Positions 1 to 5,042 of a stretch of 5,042 nt of DNA are shown here, in pieces (positions within the stretch are counted from its first letter, which is position 1; each line of letters starts with the position of its first letter). This DNA comes from Actinomycetota bacterium (GTDB lineage Bacteria; Actinomycetota; Actinomycetes; S36-B12). Made by a program: the position numbers and the translations under genes. Below the pieces are notes generated by a model. It had not been told where the DNA came from. It saw nothing but the letters and a program-made list of their open reading frames with translations, and did no database searches. The DNA lies in contig WLHM01000126.1 in assembly GCA_009702725.1 (NCBI GenBank), positions 1 through 5,042 of the forward strand. The letters are read 5' to 3'.

Positions 1-421
1 GCGCGAGTACGACGGTACCGCCCTGCTCCCACTCAATATCCCAAGCTTGCGCAGTTGCGACCTTCCCGATCTCCGCTACCGTCTCAAACATAGCGCGATT
101 CATGCGCACGGCGTCCGACCGCGAACTTGCCTTGGCCAGAGCGTTCAAGCCCGCGGGGAATAGGGCCGAAGCCCAACCTCCATTGCGACCGCTCGCACCA
201 AATCCAGCGTAATTGGCTTCCACGATGGCAACGCGCAAAGAGGGGTCGGCTTTAAGTAGGTAGTAAGCCGTCCAGAGTCCGGTGTAGCCAGCACCCACTA
301 TCGCTATATCGGCGGTGGTGTCGCCGGGAAGTGGAGACCCGATGGGTTTTAGAAGTTCGGGAGGCAAGGTATTCCACCAAAGTGAAAGTTCGGCGGGACT
401 TTGGGTCACGGGCGCCGCCAT
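1..421 (-). CDS. FAD-dependent amine oxidoreductase, DAO/PuuB-like (N-terminal part, runs off window)
   Basis: Flavoprotein of the D-amino-acid-oxidase/glycine-oxidase superfamily. Its nearest functional model is gamma-glutamylputrescine oxidase (PuuB), which oxidatively deaminates an amine using FAD and O2. Only the first 140 codons are present; the family is usually about 430-470 aa, so the substrate-binding part lies off the left edge. Visible: a PuuB-like leader with a Trp pair (W15-W16), then the Rossmann dinucleotide motif GAGYTG at residues 43-48, the acidic residue ending beta-2 (E68), and GASGRNGG at 75-82, a typical FAD-contact motif of this group. The ATG at 419-421 lies inside the last codons of the upstream split-barrel gene (16-base overlap). 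The SD is weak, so translation is probably coupled. It is the last visible gene of the lrp-aminotransferase-split-barrel unit, which suggests polyamine or amine catabolism. The FAD fold is clear; the substrate is inferred from context, and other amines or N-methyl amino acids are possible. Confidence 0.85.
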   Translation of the reverse strand, partial: MAAPVTQSPAELSLWWNTLPPELLKPIGSPLPGDTTADIAIVGAGYTGLWTAYYLLKADPSLRVAIVEANYAGFGASGRNGGWASALFPAGLNALAKASSRSDAVRMNRAMFETVAEIGKVATAQAWDIEWEQGGTVVLA

Positions 422-1086
422 TTGGTTATGTACTCGGGCACATTTATCTCCGTTGGCGTGTTTTCATCGGCGATCGGATCCGCGAACATCGATTGAAGGG
501 GTACTTCACCCGCCCAGATTTGGCTGAAAACTGGATCAAGTAAATCCGCGGGATCATCATCTGGCGCACCTGTTCTAATCTTCACCGAGCATTCGTTTAG
601 GTCAAGGGCCAGTGTCAAGGTCGCCGCACGCTCTTTAGCGGATGGGTGCCGGCACTCCAACCACCGCCCGGGGAGTAGATGTTCGGTGATGCACGCGAGC
701 GCATCGAGTTCATCGTCACCGTGTAATTGAGTGGCAACACCGAGGACCATGGCCGAGCGATAGTTCATGCTTGATTCGAAAGCACTACGTGCCAGTACCA
801 GTCCGTCGAGCAACGTAACAGTTAGGCAGGTGGGCTGCCCGGCTGCCAGCCCCCGGAAAAGCCTTGATCCGGTGGACCCGTGAAACAGCACTTGCTCACC
901 ACGTCGGGCGTACGCCACCGGGAGCACATATGGCTGCCCGGCTTCGTCGACGACAGCAAGGTGCGCAACCAAACCGGCATCAAGTACCTGATGCAAAGCG
1001 GCGGTCTCGGTGACCGAATTCTCAGGTATTCGACGCCCCCTTGTTCGCGCGGTGGAGCCAGGGGCCGGCACGTTGGTGTCGCTCAC
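406..1086 (-). CDS. Pyridoxamine 5'-phosphate oxidase-like FMN split-barrel protein
   Basis: About 226 aa, resembling the Pyridox_ox_2/NimA-like flavin-binding split-barrel family rather than true PdxH. Visible: HGSTGSRL near residues 69-76 (beta strand and phosphate/FMN-contact region), a conserved YRSAMVLG stretch near 109-116, and the C-terminal WAGEVPL near 191-197 usual in this group. No signal peptide or membrane segment; cytosolic. Start choice: GTG at 1084-1086 makes a 4-base GTGA overlap with the aminotransferase stop. A TTG at 1096-1098 in the same frame would add four residues and is less likely. The 3' end overlaps the FAD oxidoreductase start by 16 bases, so the gene is held between two amine-catabolic genes. 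Its biochemical role here is unknown. It could bind FMN or F420, reduce a small molecule, or act on the B6 cofactor of the neighbouring aminotransferase, but the last is only inference from the family name. Confidence 0.85.
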   Translation of the reverse strand: MSDTNVPAPGSTARTRGRRIPENSVTETAALHQVLDAGLVAHLAVVDEAGQPYVLPVAYARRGEQVLFHGSTGSRLFRGLAAGQPTCLTVTLLDGLVLARSAFESSMNYRSAMVLGVATQLHGDDELDALACITEHLLPGRWLECRHPSAKERAATLTLALDLNECSVKIRTGAPDDDPADLLDPVFSQIWAGEVPLQSMFADPIADENTPTEINVPEYITKWRRP

Positions 1087-2483
1087 AGCACTGACCAAGC
1101 TTCGGTGAGCACCGAGCGCAAGATGCCTTCTATTTCGTCGAACTCCTTTTGCCCGCAGGTAAGCGGTGGAGCAAGTTGCACCACCGGGTCGCCGCGGTCA
1201 TCGGCCCGGCAGTAAAGCCCGTTATCGAATAGTGCTTTTGACAAGAACCCACGGAGAAGTCGTTCAGCCTCATCATCATTGAATGTCTCGCGAGTGACTT
1301 TGTCCTTAACGAGTTCAATTCCGTAGAAGTAGCCGGCCCCACGGACATCGCCGACAATCGGTAGATCATTTAGTTTGTCGAGGGTGCGCCGGAAGTTAGC
1401 CTCATTAGCCAGCACATGTTCATTAATTCCCTCGGACTCGAAAAGATCAAGGTTCGCCAGTGCGACGGCAGCCGCGACCGGATGGCCACCCCAGGTGTAG
1501 CCGTGCAGGAACGATGTTGAGCCATGCTTGAAGGGCTCGAAGAGTCGATCACTTGCGATCATGGCACCAATGGCGGCGTATCCCGATGACATGCCCTTGG
1601 CGCAGGTGATGATGTCTGGGGTAACTCCAAAGCGATTCATCGCAAACATGTCACCGATGCGTCCAAATGCGGTGATCGTTTCGTCGGCAACCATCAAGAC
1701 GTCGTATTTATCGCAAATTTCGCGAACCCGCTCCAGGTACCCGGGTGGTGGCGGGAAGCAGCCCCCGGAGTTTTGCACCGGTTCAACAAAAACCGCGGCA
1801 ACGCTGTCAGGGCCTTCGAATTCGATGGCTTCGGCAATGCGATTGGCGGCCCACTGGCCAAAGAGTTTCTCGTCGTGCCGGTACTCCTCCTCGGCGCGGT
1901 AGAAGTTGGTATTCGGCACTTTAACGGCACCTGGAACCAGTGGTTCGAAGGGGATCTTCGCGCTCGGGATACCGGTGATAGACAAGGCGCCTTGTGGAGT
2001 GCCGTGATAGGCAATAGCGCGGCTGATGACTTTGTGCTTGGTGGGTTTGCCAGTAAGTTTGAAAAATTGCTTCGCAAGCTTCCAGGCGGTTTCGACGGCT
2101 TCACCACCACCGGTGGTGAAAAAAACTCTATTTAAATCACCGGGTGCGTAGTGTGCGAGCCGCTCGGCAAGTTCAATAGCGCGCGGATGCGCATAGGACC
2201 AAATCGGAAAGAAAGCCAGTTCTTCGGCTTGTTTGGCACCGGCAGCAGCAAGTTCCCTGCGCCCATGACCAACCTGCACCACGAACAGACCAGAAAGACC
2301 GTCGAAGTACTTTTTGCCTTGGTCATCCCAGACATAAGCGCCTTCACCTTTGACAATCACCGGTACGTGGCCGCCCTCGTAATAGGAGGAGTGCCGAGTG
2401 AAGTGCATCCACAGGTGGTCGCGGGCCGATCTGGCCATTGAGTCGGTGCCCGGCTCGGTCACGTATTGCGGTGTGGTTGTCAT
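1083..2483 (-). CDS. Class III PLP-dependent aminotransferase, probable putrescine/omega-amine aminotransferase
   Basis: Transfers the terminal amino group of a diamine or omega-amino compound to a keto acid (pyruvate or 2-oxoglutarate); with putrescine the product is 4-aminobutanal. Full length (466 aa, family usual 420-470). Visible: the substrate-side DGLSGLFVVQVGHG segment (61-74), the phosphate-binding TTGGGEAVE (123-131), YHGTP around 159-163, the cofactor-ring aspartate D267 in VADETITAFGR, the Schiff-base lysine K296 in ITCAKGMSSGY, and HGYTWGGHP (327-335), whose T330 contacts PLP from the partner subunit. TTGGGEAVE instead of the commoner SGSEA is, from memory, characteristic of the actinobacterial polyamine-cluster branch. 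The ATG overlaps the regulator stop as ATGA, and a GGGGGA Shine-Dalgarno lies 4-5 bases upstream, so the start is secure. Its product fits the dehydrogenase encoded divergently at 3127-4575. Beta-alanine or taurine transaminases share this fold, so the substrate rests on context. Confidence 0.9.
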   Translation of the reverse strand: MTTTPQYVTEPGTDSMARSARDHLWMHFTRHSSYYEGGHVPVIVKGEGAYVWDDQGKKYFDGLSGLFVVQVGHGRRELAAAGAKQAEELAFFPIWSYAHPRAIELAERLAHYAPGDLNRVFFTTGGGEAVETAWKLAKQFFKLTGKPTKHKVISRAIAYHGTPQGALSITGIPSAKIPFEPLVPGAVKVPNTNFYRAEEEYRHDEKLFGQWAANRIAEAIEFEGPDSVAAVFVEPVQNSGGCFPPPPGYLERVREICDKYDVLMVADETITAFGRIGDMFAMNRFGVTPDIITCAKGMSSGYAAIGAMIASDRLFEPFKHGSTSFLHGYTWGGHPVAAAVALANLDLFESEGINEHVLANEANFRRTLDKLNDLPIVGDVRGAGYFYGIELVKDKVTRETFNDDEAERLLRGFLSKALFDNGLYCRADDRGDPVVQLAPPLTCGQKEFDEIEGILRSVLTEAWSVL

Positions 2484-2959
2484 CTTTTCCCCCAGGTGTA
2501 GATCTGCTTGCGTAGCTTTAGGTAGACGAATGTCTCGGTTGATCGCACGCCGGGTATGGCCCGGACGTGCCTATTGATGACTTCGAGTAAGTGGTCGTCA
2601 TCTTCGGTAATAACTTCAGCCAAGATGTCGAAGGAACCGGCGCACACCACTAGGTAATCAACCTCGGGCATTAGTTCCATTTTTTCCGCGACTAACTCAA
2701 TGTCGCCGTCAACGCGCACCCCGATCATCGCGGCACTAGTGAAGCCCAATTGCACGGGATCGGTGATCGCGACAATTTGCATGACCCCGGTGTCTTGGAG
2801 CCTTTGAACGCGCTGCCTAACAGCAGCTTCCGATAGTCCGACAGCCTTGCCGATGGTGGCGTAGGGCCGGCGACCGTCCTGCTGGAGCTGCTCGATGATG
2901 GCCTTGGAGACATCGTCGAGGGTGGCGGTCCCTCGCTCGCGGGTGGACATATTGACCAT
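2480..2959 (-). CDS. Lrp/AsnC-family transcriptional regulator
   Basis: Small DNA-binding regulator of 159 aa (family about 150-165), probably oligomeric and responsive to an amino acid or amine. Visible: an N-terminal winged helix-turn-helix at about 14-72, starting LDDVSKAIIEQLQQDGRRPY, with the recognition part IGKAVGLSEAAVRQRVQRL (36-54). It is followed by the RAM ligand/oligomerisation domain at about 75-148, including CAGSFDIL (106-113), the place of the family's glycine/aspartate effector-pocket motif. Start: ATG at 2957-2959, preceded by a GGGA SD-like run. ATG at 2948-2950 (156 aa) is nearly as good. An in-frame TTG at 2984-2986 would sit beyond the palindromic site and is rejected. 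It is first in the minus-strand catabolic operon (ATGA overlap with the aminotransferase) and divergent from the aldehyde dehydrogenase. Lrp-type regulators commonly autoregulate and control adjacent catabolic genes, so this one likely controls both directions. Its effector is unknown. Confidence 0.92.
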   Translation of the reverse strand: MVNMSTRERGTATLDDVSKAIIEQLQQDGRRPYATIGKAVGLSEAAVRQRVQRLQDTGVMQIVAITDPVQLGFTSAAMIGVRVDGDIELVAEKMELMPEVDYLVVCAGSFDILAEVITEDDDHLLEVINRHVRAIPGVRSTETFVYLKLRKQIYTWGKR

Positions 2960-2966
2960 CGTGTCC

Positions 2967-2983
2967 CATATAGCCGGTATATG
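2967..2983. promoter_or_regulatory. 17-bp inverted repeat, candidate Lrp/AsnC operator
   Basis: CATATA-GCCGG-TATATG: the 6-bp arms are perfectly complementary and the inner C/G pair also matches, so seven of eight pairs around the central C obey dyad symmetry. It ends 8 bases upstream of the preferred regulator ATG, where binding would block the regulator's promoter or ribosome binding. The length and AT-rich arms suit an Lrp/AsnC dimer site. The symmetry is seen directly; the assignment as autoregulatory operator is inferred. Confidence 0.5.
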
Positions 2984-3001
2984 CAAGCGAATTCGTGGGT
3001 G

Positions 3002-3011
3002 TTTAGCTAAA
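3002..3011. promoter_or_regulatory. Perfect 10-bp palindrome TTTAGCTAAA, possible accessory operator
   Basis: Perfect 5+5 dyad in the divergent control region. Its centre is 31.5 bp from the centre of the 2967-2983 dyad, close to three helical turns, so both would face the same side of the helix. Lrp-family octamers often bind several phased sites, which makes it a candidate half of a cooperative array. A 10-bp palindrome in AT-rich DNA can arise by chance. Confidence 0.3.
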
Positions 3012-3028
3012 AAACTACGAAATCCGCA

Positions 3029-3038
3029 GCTTTAAAGC
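3029..3038. promoter_or_regulatory. Perfect 10-bp palindrome GCTTTAAAGC, possible accessory operator
   Basis: Perfect 5+5 dyad, followed directly by a CAATTG 6-bp palindrome sharing the C at 3038. It shares the TTTA/TAAA element with the palindrome at 3002-3011, 27 bp away centre to centre, so the two may be variants of one binding motif. No promoter element overlaps it convincingly on the plus strand. Regulatory function is inferred from position only. Confidence 0.28.
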
Positions 3039-3116
3039 AATTGGACTACCGAAACCGGTGCCTGGGTACTAGGCTGCGGGAAAATCAGCAATCCCACATT
3101 ATTTGTCCCCAACCTT

Positions 3117-3121
3117 GGGAG
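3117..3121 (+). promoter_or_regulatory. Ribosome binding site GGGAG fixing the dehydrogenase GTG start
   Basis: GGGAG followed by five bases and then GTG at 3127. This selects GTG 3127 over the longer TTG start at 3103, which has no SD. It also gives an N-terminus (SSKRSLRNFVNGE) that aligns with E. coli YdcW. Confidence 0.65.
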
Positions 3122-3126
3122 TTCAC

Positions 3127-4575
3127 GTGAGCAGCAAGCGGTCCCTGCGCAATTTTGTTAACGGTGAAAGTGTAGATGCGGCCGATGGTCGCACTAGTGA
3201 TCTGATTAACCCGTCTACCGGCGAAGTATTTGCATCGGCCCCGGTCTCTAGTGCGACCGATGTAGACCGCGCATATGTCGCGGCCGATGCCGCTTTTGAG
3301 ATTTGGAGCGACTCAACCCCTTCTGAGCGACAAAGGGCAATCCTGACAATTGCTGACGCTTTCGAGGCCCATGCCGAAGAATTGGTTGCCCTGGAAAGCG
3401 AGAACACCGGAAAGCCGATCGGAGTGACCGCCTCAGAAGAGATCCCGCCGATGATCGATCAGATCAGGTTCTTCGCCGGCGCGGCTCGAGTTTTAGAAGG
3501 CCGGTCCGCGGGGGAGTACGCCAGGGGCTTCACCTCAATGATTCGCCGTGAGCCGATCGGGGTAATTGGTCAAGTAACCCCGTGGAACTACCCAATGATG
3601 ATGGCCGTCTGGAAGTACATCCCGGCTATTGCTGCTGGTAACACCGTGGTGCTGAAGCCCAGTGATACCACTCCGGTTAGCACCGTCCGCATGGCCGAGA
3701 TCATCGCCGAGTCCGGGGCACTGCCGCCGGGTGTCCTGAATGTTATTTGTGGTGATCGCGATACGGGTCGCGCACTGGTTGAGCACAAGACCCCGCAGAT
3801 GGTGTCGATTACCGGGTCGGTGCGAGCTGGAATGCAGGTGGCTGAATCGGCGGCACGCGACGTAAAGCGCGTCCACCTCGAACTTGGTGGCAAAGCCCCG
3901 GTCGTGATCTTTGACGATGCAGATGTTGAAGCTGCCGCCGAGTGGCTCGCGGTAGCCGGTTATTTCAATGCCGGCCAAGATTGCACCGCGGCAACTCGCA
4001 TGATCGTCGGCCCTGCTATCTACGACGACTTTGTCGCAGCCTTGGCAGAGCAGGCGAAGGCCACTTTGACCACGTTTGCTGATGGTCCAGGGGGCGATGC
4101 GCTGGTTCCACCTGTCAACAATGTCAACCAGATGGAACGTGTCCTCGGCTTCATTGAGCGCACCCCGGGTCATGCTTCAGTAGTTGTCGGAGGTAACCGG
4201 CAAGGTGATCGTGGTTACTACATCGAGCCGACGGTGATTGCGAACCTGAAGCAAGATGATGAAATGATCCAGAACGAGATTTTTGGTCCAGTTATTACCG
4301 TACAGAAGTTCTCTGATGAAGCCGAAGCTTTGAAGTGGGCAAATGGCGTGCCTTATGGCCTCGCCTCATCGGTTTGGACCAAGGATTTCGGCCGGGCCAT
4401 GCGCATGGCTAAGGGTTTGAATTTCGGTTGCGTCTGGATCAACACCCATATCCCACTGGTGGCTGAAATGCCCCATGGTGGCTTCCGGCATTCTGGCTAC
4501 GGCAAGGATCTATCCATGTACGGGTTTGAAGATTACACCCGGATCAAGCATGTGATGGCTAGCCTGGAGAGTTAA
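3127..4575 (+). CDS. patD: Gamma-aminobutyraldehyde dehydrogenase (PatD/YdcW-type ALDH)
   Basis: NAD(P)-dependent oxidation of 4-aminobutanal (1-pyrroline) to GABA, the second step of putrescine transamination; cytosolic, usually tetrameric. 482 aa from the GTG start (E. coli YdcW about 474). Recalled YdcW sequence aligns along the whole length, including FFAGAAR, GEY..G.TSMIRR.P.GV, LELGGKAPV, the active-site region YFNAGQDCTAA and the C-terminal signature SGYGKDLSMYGFEDYT. Catalytic set intact: N154 (WNYP), K177 (VLKPSD), general base E252 (ELGG), nucleophile C286 and E384 (EIFGP). Oddity: where YdcW has LGP, this protein has LVPPVNN (334-340 counting from the upstream TTG start), so the usual glycine is a proline. 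Transcribed divergently from the regulator/aminotransferase operon and ending 17 bases from the convergent Rieske gene. Betaine or other omega-aminoaldehyde dehydrogenases are the alternatives, but similarity and context favour aminobutyraldehyde. Confidence 0.93.
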   Translation: MSSKRSLRNFVNGESVDAADGRTSDLINPSTGEVFASAPVSSATDVDRAYVAADAAFEIWSDSTPSERQRAILTIADAFEAHAEELVALESENTGKPIGVTASEEIPPMIDQIRFFAGAARVLEGRSAGEYARGFTSMIRREPIGVIGQVTPWNYPMMMAVWKYIPAIAAGNTVVLKPSDTTPVSTVRMAEIIAESGALPPGVLNVICGDRDTGRALVEHKTPQMVSITGSVRAGMQVAESAARDVKRVHLELGGKAPVVIFDDADVEAAAEWLAVAGYFNAGQDCTAATRMIVGPAIYDDFVAALAEQAKATLTTFADGPGGDALVPPVNNVNQMERVLGFIERTPGHASVVVGGNRQGDRGYYIEPTVIANLKQDDEMIQNEIFGPVITVQKFSDEAEALKWANGVPYGLASSVWTKDFGRAMRMAKGLNFGCVWINTHIPLVAEMPHGGFRHSGYGKDLSMYGFEDYTRIKHVMASLES

Positions 4576-4592
4576 GGCGCGCAATTCGGCGA

Positions 4593-4907
4593 TCATTCGA
4601 TGTCGATAAGAACGCGGCCGTCTTCGACCCTGGTCGGGTAGGTGCGCACAGCCTCCAGCACCGGGGGACCCATCGGCGCCCCGGTGCGGTAGTCGAACCG
4701 CCCGTGGTGCTTGGGGCACTCGATGATGTTTCCCATGACGAGGCCGTCGCAAAGCAACTGCCTCCCATGGGTGCAGTGCCCATCCGTAGCGAAGTACTCG
4801 TTGTCTTCAGAGCGATACAGGGCGTATTTCATGCCCCCGTACTCGAAGGGAATGACGTCCTCTACATCTATGTCCTCGAGACCGCAAGCATCTATCCAGG
4901 TCGGCAT
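4593..4907 (-). CDS. MocE-family Rieske [2Fe-2S] ferredoxin
   Basis: Small electron-transfer protein (104 aa) that passes electrons from a reductase to a non-haem iron oxygenase or desaturase. Visible: a complete Rieske cluster site, C45-x-H47 (HCTHGRQ) and C64-x-x-H67 (ECPKHHGRFDY), with 16 residues between H47 and C64; then FDYRTG and the closing strand TRVEDGRVLIDIE. The N-terminus (WIDACGLEDIDVEDVI) and the Y-A-L-Y-R-S segment match what I recall of MocE-type ferredoxins rather than of biphenyl or naphthalene dioxygenase ferredoxins. Start: ATG at 4905-4907, fixed by a strong AAGGAG seven bases upstream. The same frame is open to 5018, but that stretch is Arg/Ser-rich with no Rieske homology. 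Its neighbour upstream is the end of a MocD-like desaturase, its likely oxygenase partner. It converges with the dehydrogenase gene and has no evident link to polyamine breakdown. Confidence 0.9.
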   Translation of the reverse strand: MPTWIDACGLEDIDVEDVIPFEYGGMKYALYRSEDNEYFATDGHCTHGRQLLCDGLVMGNIIECPKHHGRFDYRTGAPMGPPVLEAVRTYPTRVEDGRVLIDIE

Positions 4908-5042
4908 GGCAGTACTCCTTATGGTTCGAACCCAGAGTGTGGACAACCCACGGCGCGGGCGTTTTGACCGGCTCGTAGTATGGCGCCGCGCCCGGTGGAA
5001 GCTCGCGACGAACGCCATAGGTCGGGTCCTTCAATTGCCGCA
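4807..5042 (-). CDS. MocD-like fatty-acid-desaturase/hydroxylase family protein, C-terminal end only
   Basis: The first open codon is 5040-5038 and the frame reads RQLKDPTYGVRRELPPGAAP, then a Tyr-rich tail ending HTLGSNHKE before it enters the Rieske gene. The segment with RRELPP followed by an aromatic pair is what I recall at the C-terminus of MocD-like membrane desaturases paired with MocE ferredoxins. Third positions over about 40 codons are roughly 70 percent G/C, and rare codons are few, unlike the other two frames. The His-box catalytic core lies off the right edge. Oddity: no stop occurs before the Rieske ATG. The frame stays open through 101 bases of that gene, to a TGA at 4809-4807, and in the overlap picks up AGA, CGA and GTA codons. 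Either this is a true long overlap or an indel has removed a stop near 4920. The family call is from memory of a short tail, so moderate. Confidence 0.55.
   Translation of the reverse strand, partial: RQLKDPTYGVRRELPPGAAPYYEPVKTPAPWVVHTLGSNHKEYCHADLDRCLRSRGHRCRGRHSLRVRGHEIRPVSL
4915..4920 (-). promoter_or_regulatory. Shine-Dalgarno AAGGAG for the Rieske ferredoxin
   Basis: A consensus AAGGAG seven bases before the ATG at 4907. It is the strongest ribosome binding site in the window and rules out the longer in-frame start near 5018. It overlaps the coding frame of the upstream desaturase-like gene. Confidence 0.8.

Larger units (their letters stand above)
2960..3126. promoter_or_regulatory. 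Divergent control region between lrp-like operon and aminobutyraldehyde dehydrogenase
   Basis: The only real intergenic region of the window (167 bases), visibly richer in A/T than the flanking genes. It must carry promoters for both the regulator/aminotransferase operon (minus) and the dehydrogenase (plus). It contains a 17-bp dyad (2967-2983) and two perfect 10-bp palindromes (3002-3011, 3029-3038), listed separately. Weak promoter candidates: for plus, an actinobacterial-style -10 TAGGCT at 3070-3075 with no good -35; for minus, TTGCTT (3043-3038) and TAGTTT (3020-3015) spaced 17 bases. Both matches are poor (three of six at each minus-strand hexamer), so promoter positions are not secure. 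I see no ORF or structured RNA in it. Confidence 0.7.

Noticed and set aside
315..543. Two 70-codon plus-strand frames over the junction of the split-barrel and FAD genes
   Set aside because: They are antisense to well-supported overlapping genes, with no SD or recognisable motif.
1694..2110. 138-codon minus-strand frame inside the aminotransferase gene
   Set aside because: It is an out-of-frame reading, Ser/Pro/Arg-rich, within an intact 466-residue aminotransferase.
2960..2986. TTG start at 2984-2986 for the Lrp-like regulator
   Set aside because: It would make the operator-like dyad coding and add residues before the usual N-terminus of the family; two ATGs downstream fit better.
3103..3126. 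TTG start at 3103 for the dehydrogenase, possibly leaderless behind a CATTAT at 3097-3102
   Set aside because: No -35 partner is seen, the eight added residues have no counterpart in YdcW, and the GGGAG/GTG pair at 3117-3129 is better.
3535..4173. 212-codon open frame on the minus strand inside the dehydrogenase gene
   Set aside because: It lies antisense to a gene with full-length family similarity. Its translation is His/Arg/Asp-rich with no recognisable domain, as expected of a shadow frame.
4574..4600. Possible terminator hairpin after the dehydrogenase (GGCGCGC region)
   Set aside because: Only a 6-base self-complementary GCGCGC is present, with no stem of useful length and no T-tract.
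4908..5018. 37-residue N-terminal extension of the Rieske protein in the same frame
   Set aside because: The extension is Arg/Ser-rich with no family match, and a consensus AAGGAG sits correctly before the internal ATG at 4907.

Overview
The window reads as a catabolic gene block from a moderately GC-rich actinobacterium. I infer this from the GTG starts, tight ATGA and GTGA stop/start overlaps, and aminotransferase and Lrp proteins of a type I associate with Streptomyces- and Mycobacterium-like genomes. The genus cannot be told from this stretch. Nearly all of it is coding; the only sizeable gap is the 167-base divergent control region at 2960-3126.

Layout. On the minus strand, reading from 2959 down to 1, there is a four-gene unit whose genes overlap end to end: an Lrp/AsnC regulator (2480-2959), a class III PLP aminotransferase (1083-2483), an FMN split-barrel (pyridoxamine-phosphate-oxidase-like) protein (406-1086), and the N-terminal 140 codons of a DAO/PuuB-type FAD oxidoreductase that runs off the left edge (1-421). 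Divergent from it, on the plus strand, is a gamma-aminobutyraldehyde dehydrogenase (3127-4575) very like E. coli PatD/YdcW. Converging on that gene from the right is a minus-strand pair: a MocE-family Rieske ferredoxin (4593-4907), preceded by the 3' end of what looks like its MocD-type desaturase/oxygenase partner (through 5042).

How it works together. Aminotransferase plus aminobutyraldehyde dehydrogenase is the classical two-step route putrescine -> 4-aminobutanal (1-pyrroline) -> GABA. The PuuB-like flavoprotein suggests that a second, oxidative amine step is co-expressed, perhaps on gamma-glutamylated polyamines. The Lrp/AsnC gene, first in its operon and facing the dehydrogenase, is the obvious local regulator. 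The control region holds one near-perfect 17-bp dyad just upstream of the regulator start and two perfect 10-bp palindromes, which are plausible operators. The MocDE-like pair is probably a separate transcription unit.

Most worth checking: the operator-like dyads, the split-barrel protein locked into a polyamine operon, and the abnormal 101-base overlap where the desaturase frame runs on into the Rieske gene. I found no CRISPR array, RNA gene, mobile element or wholly novel system.
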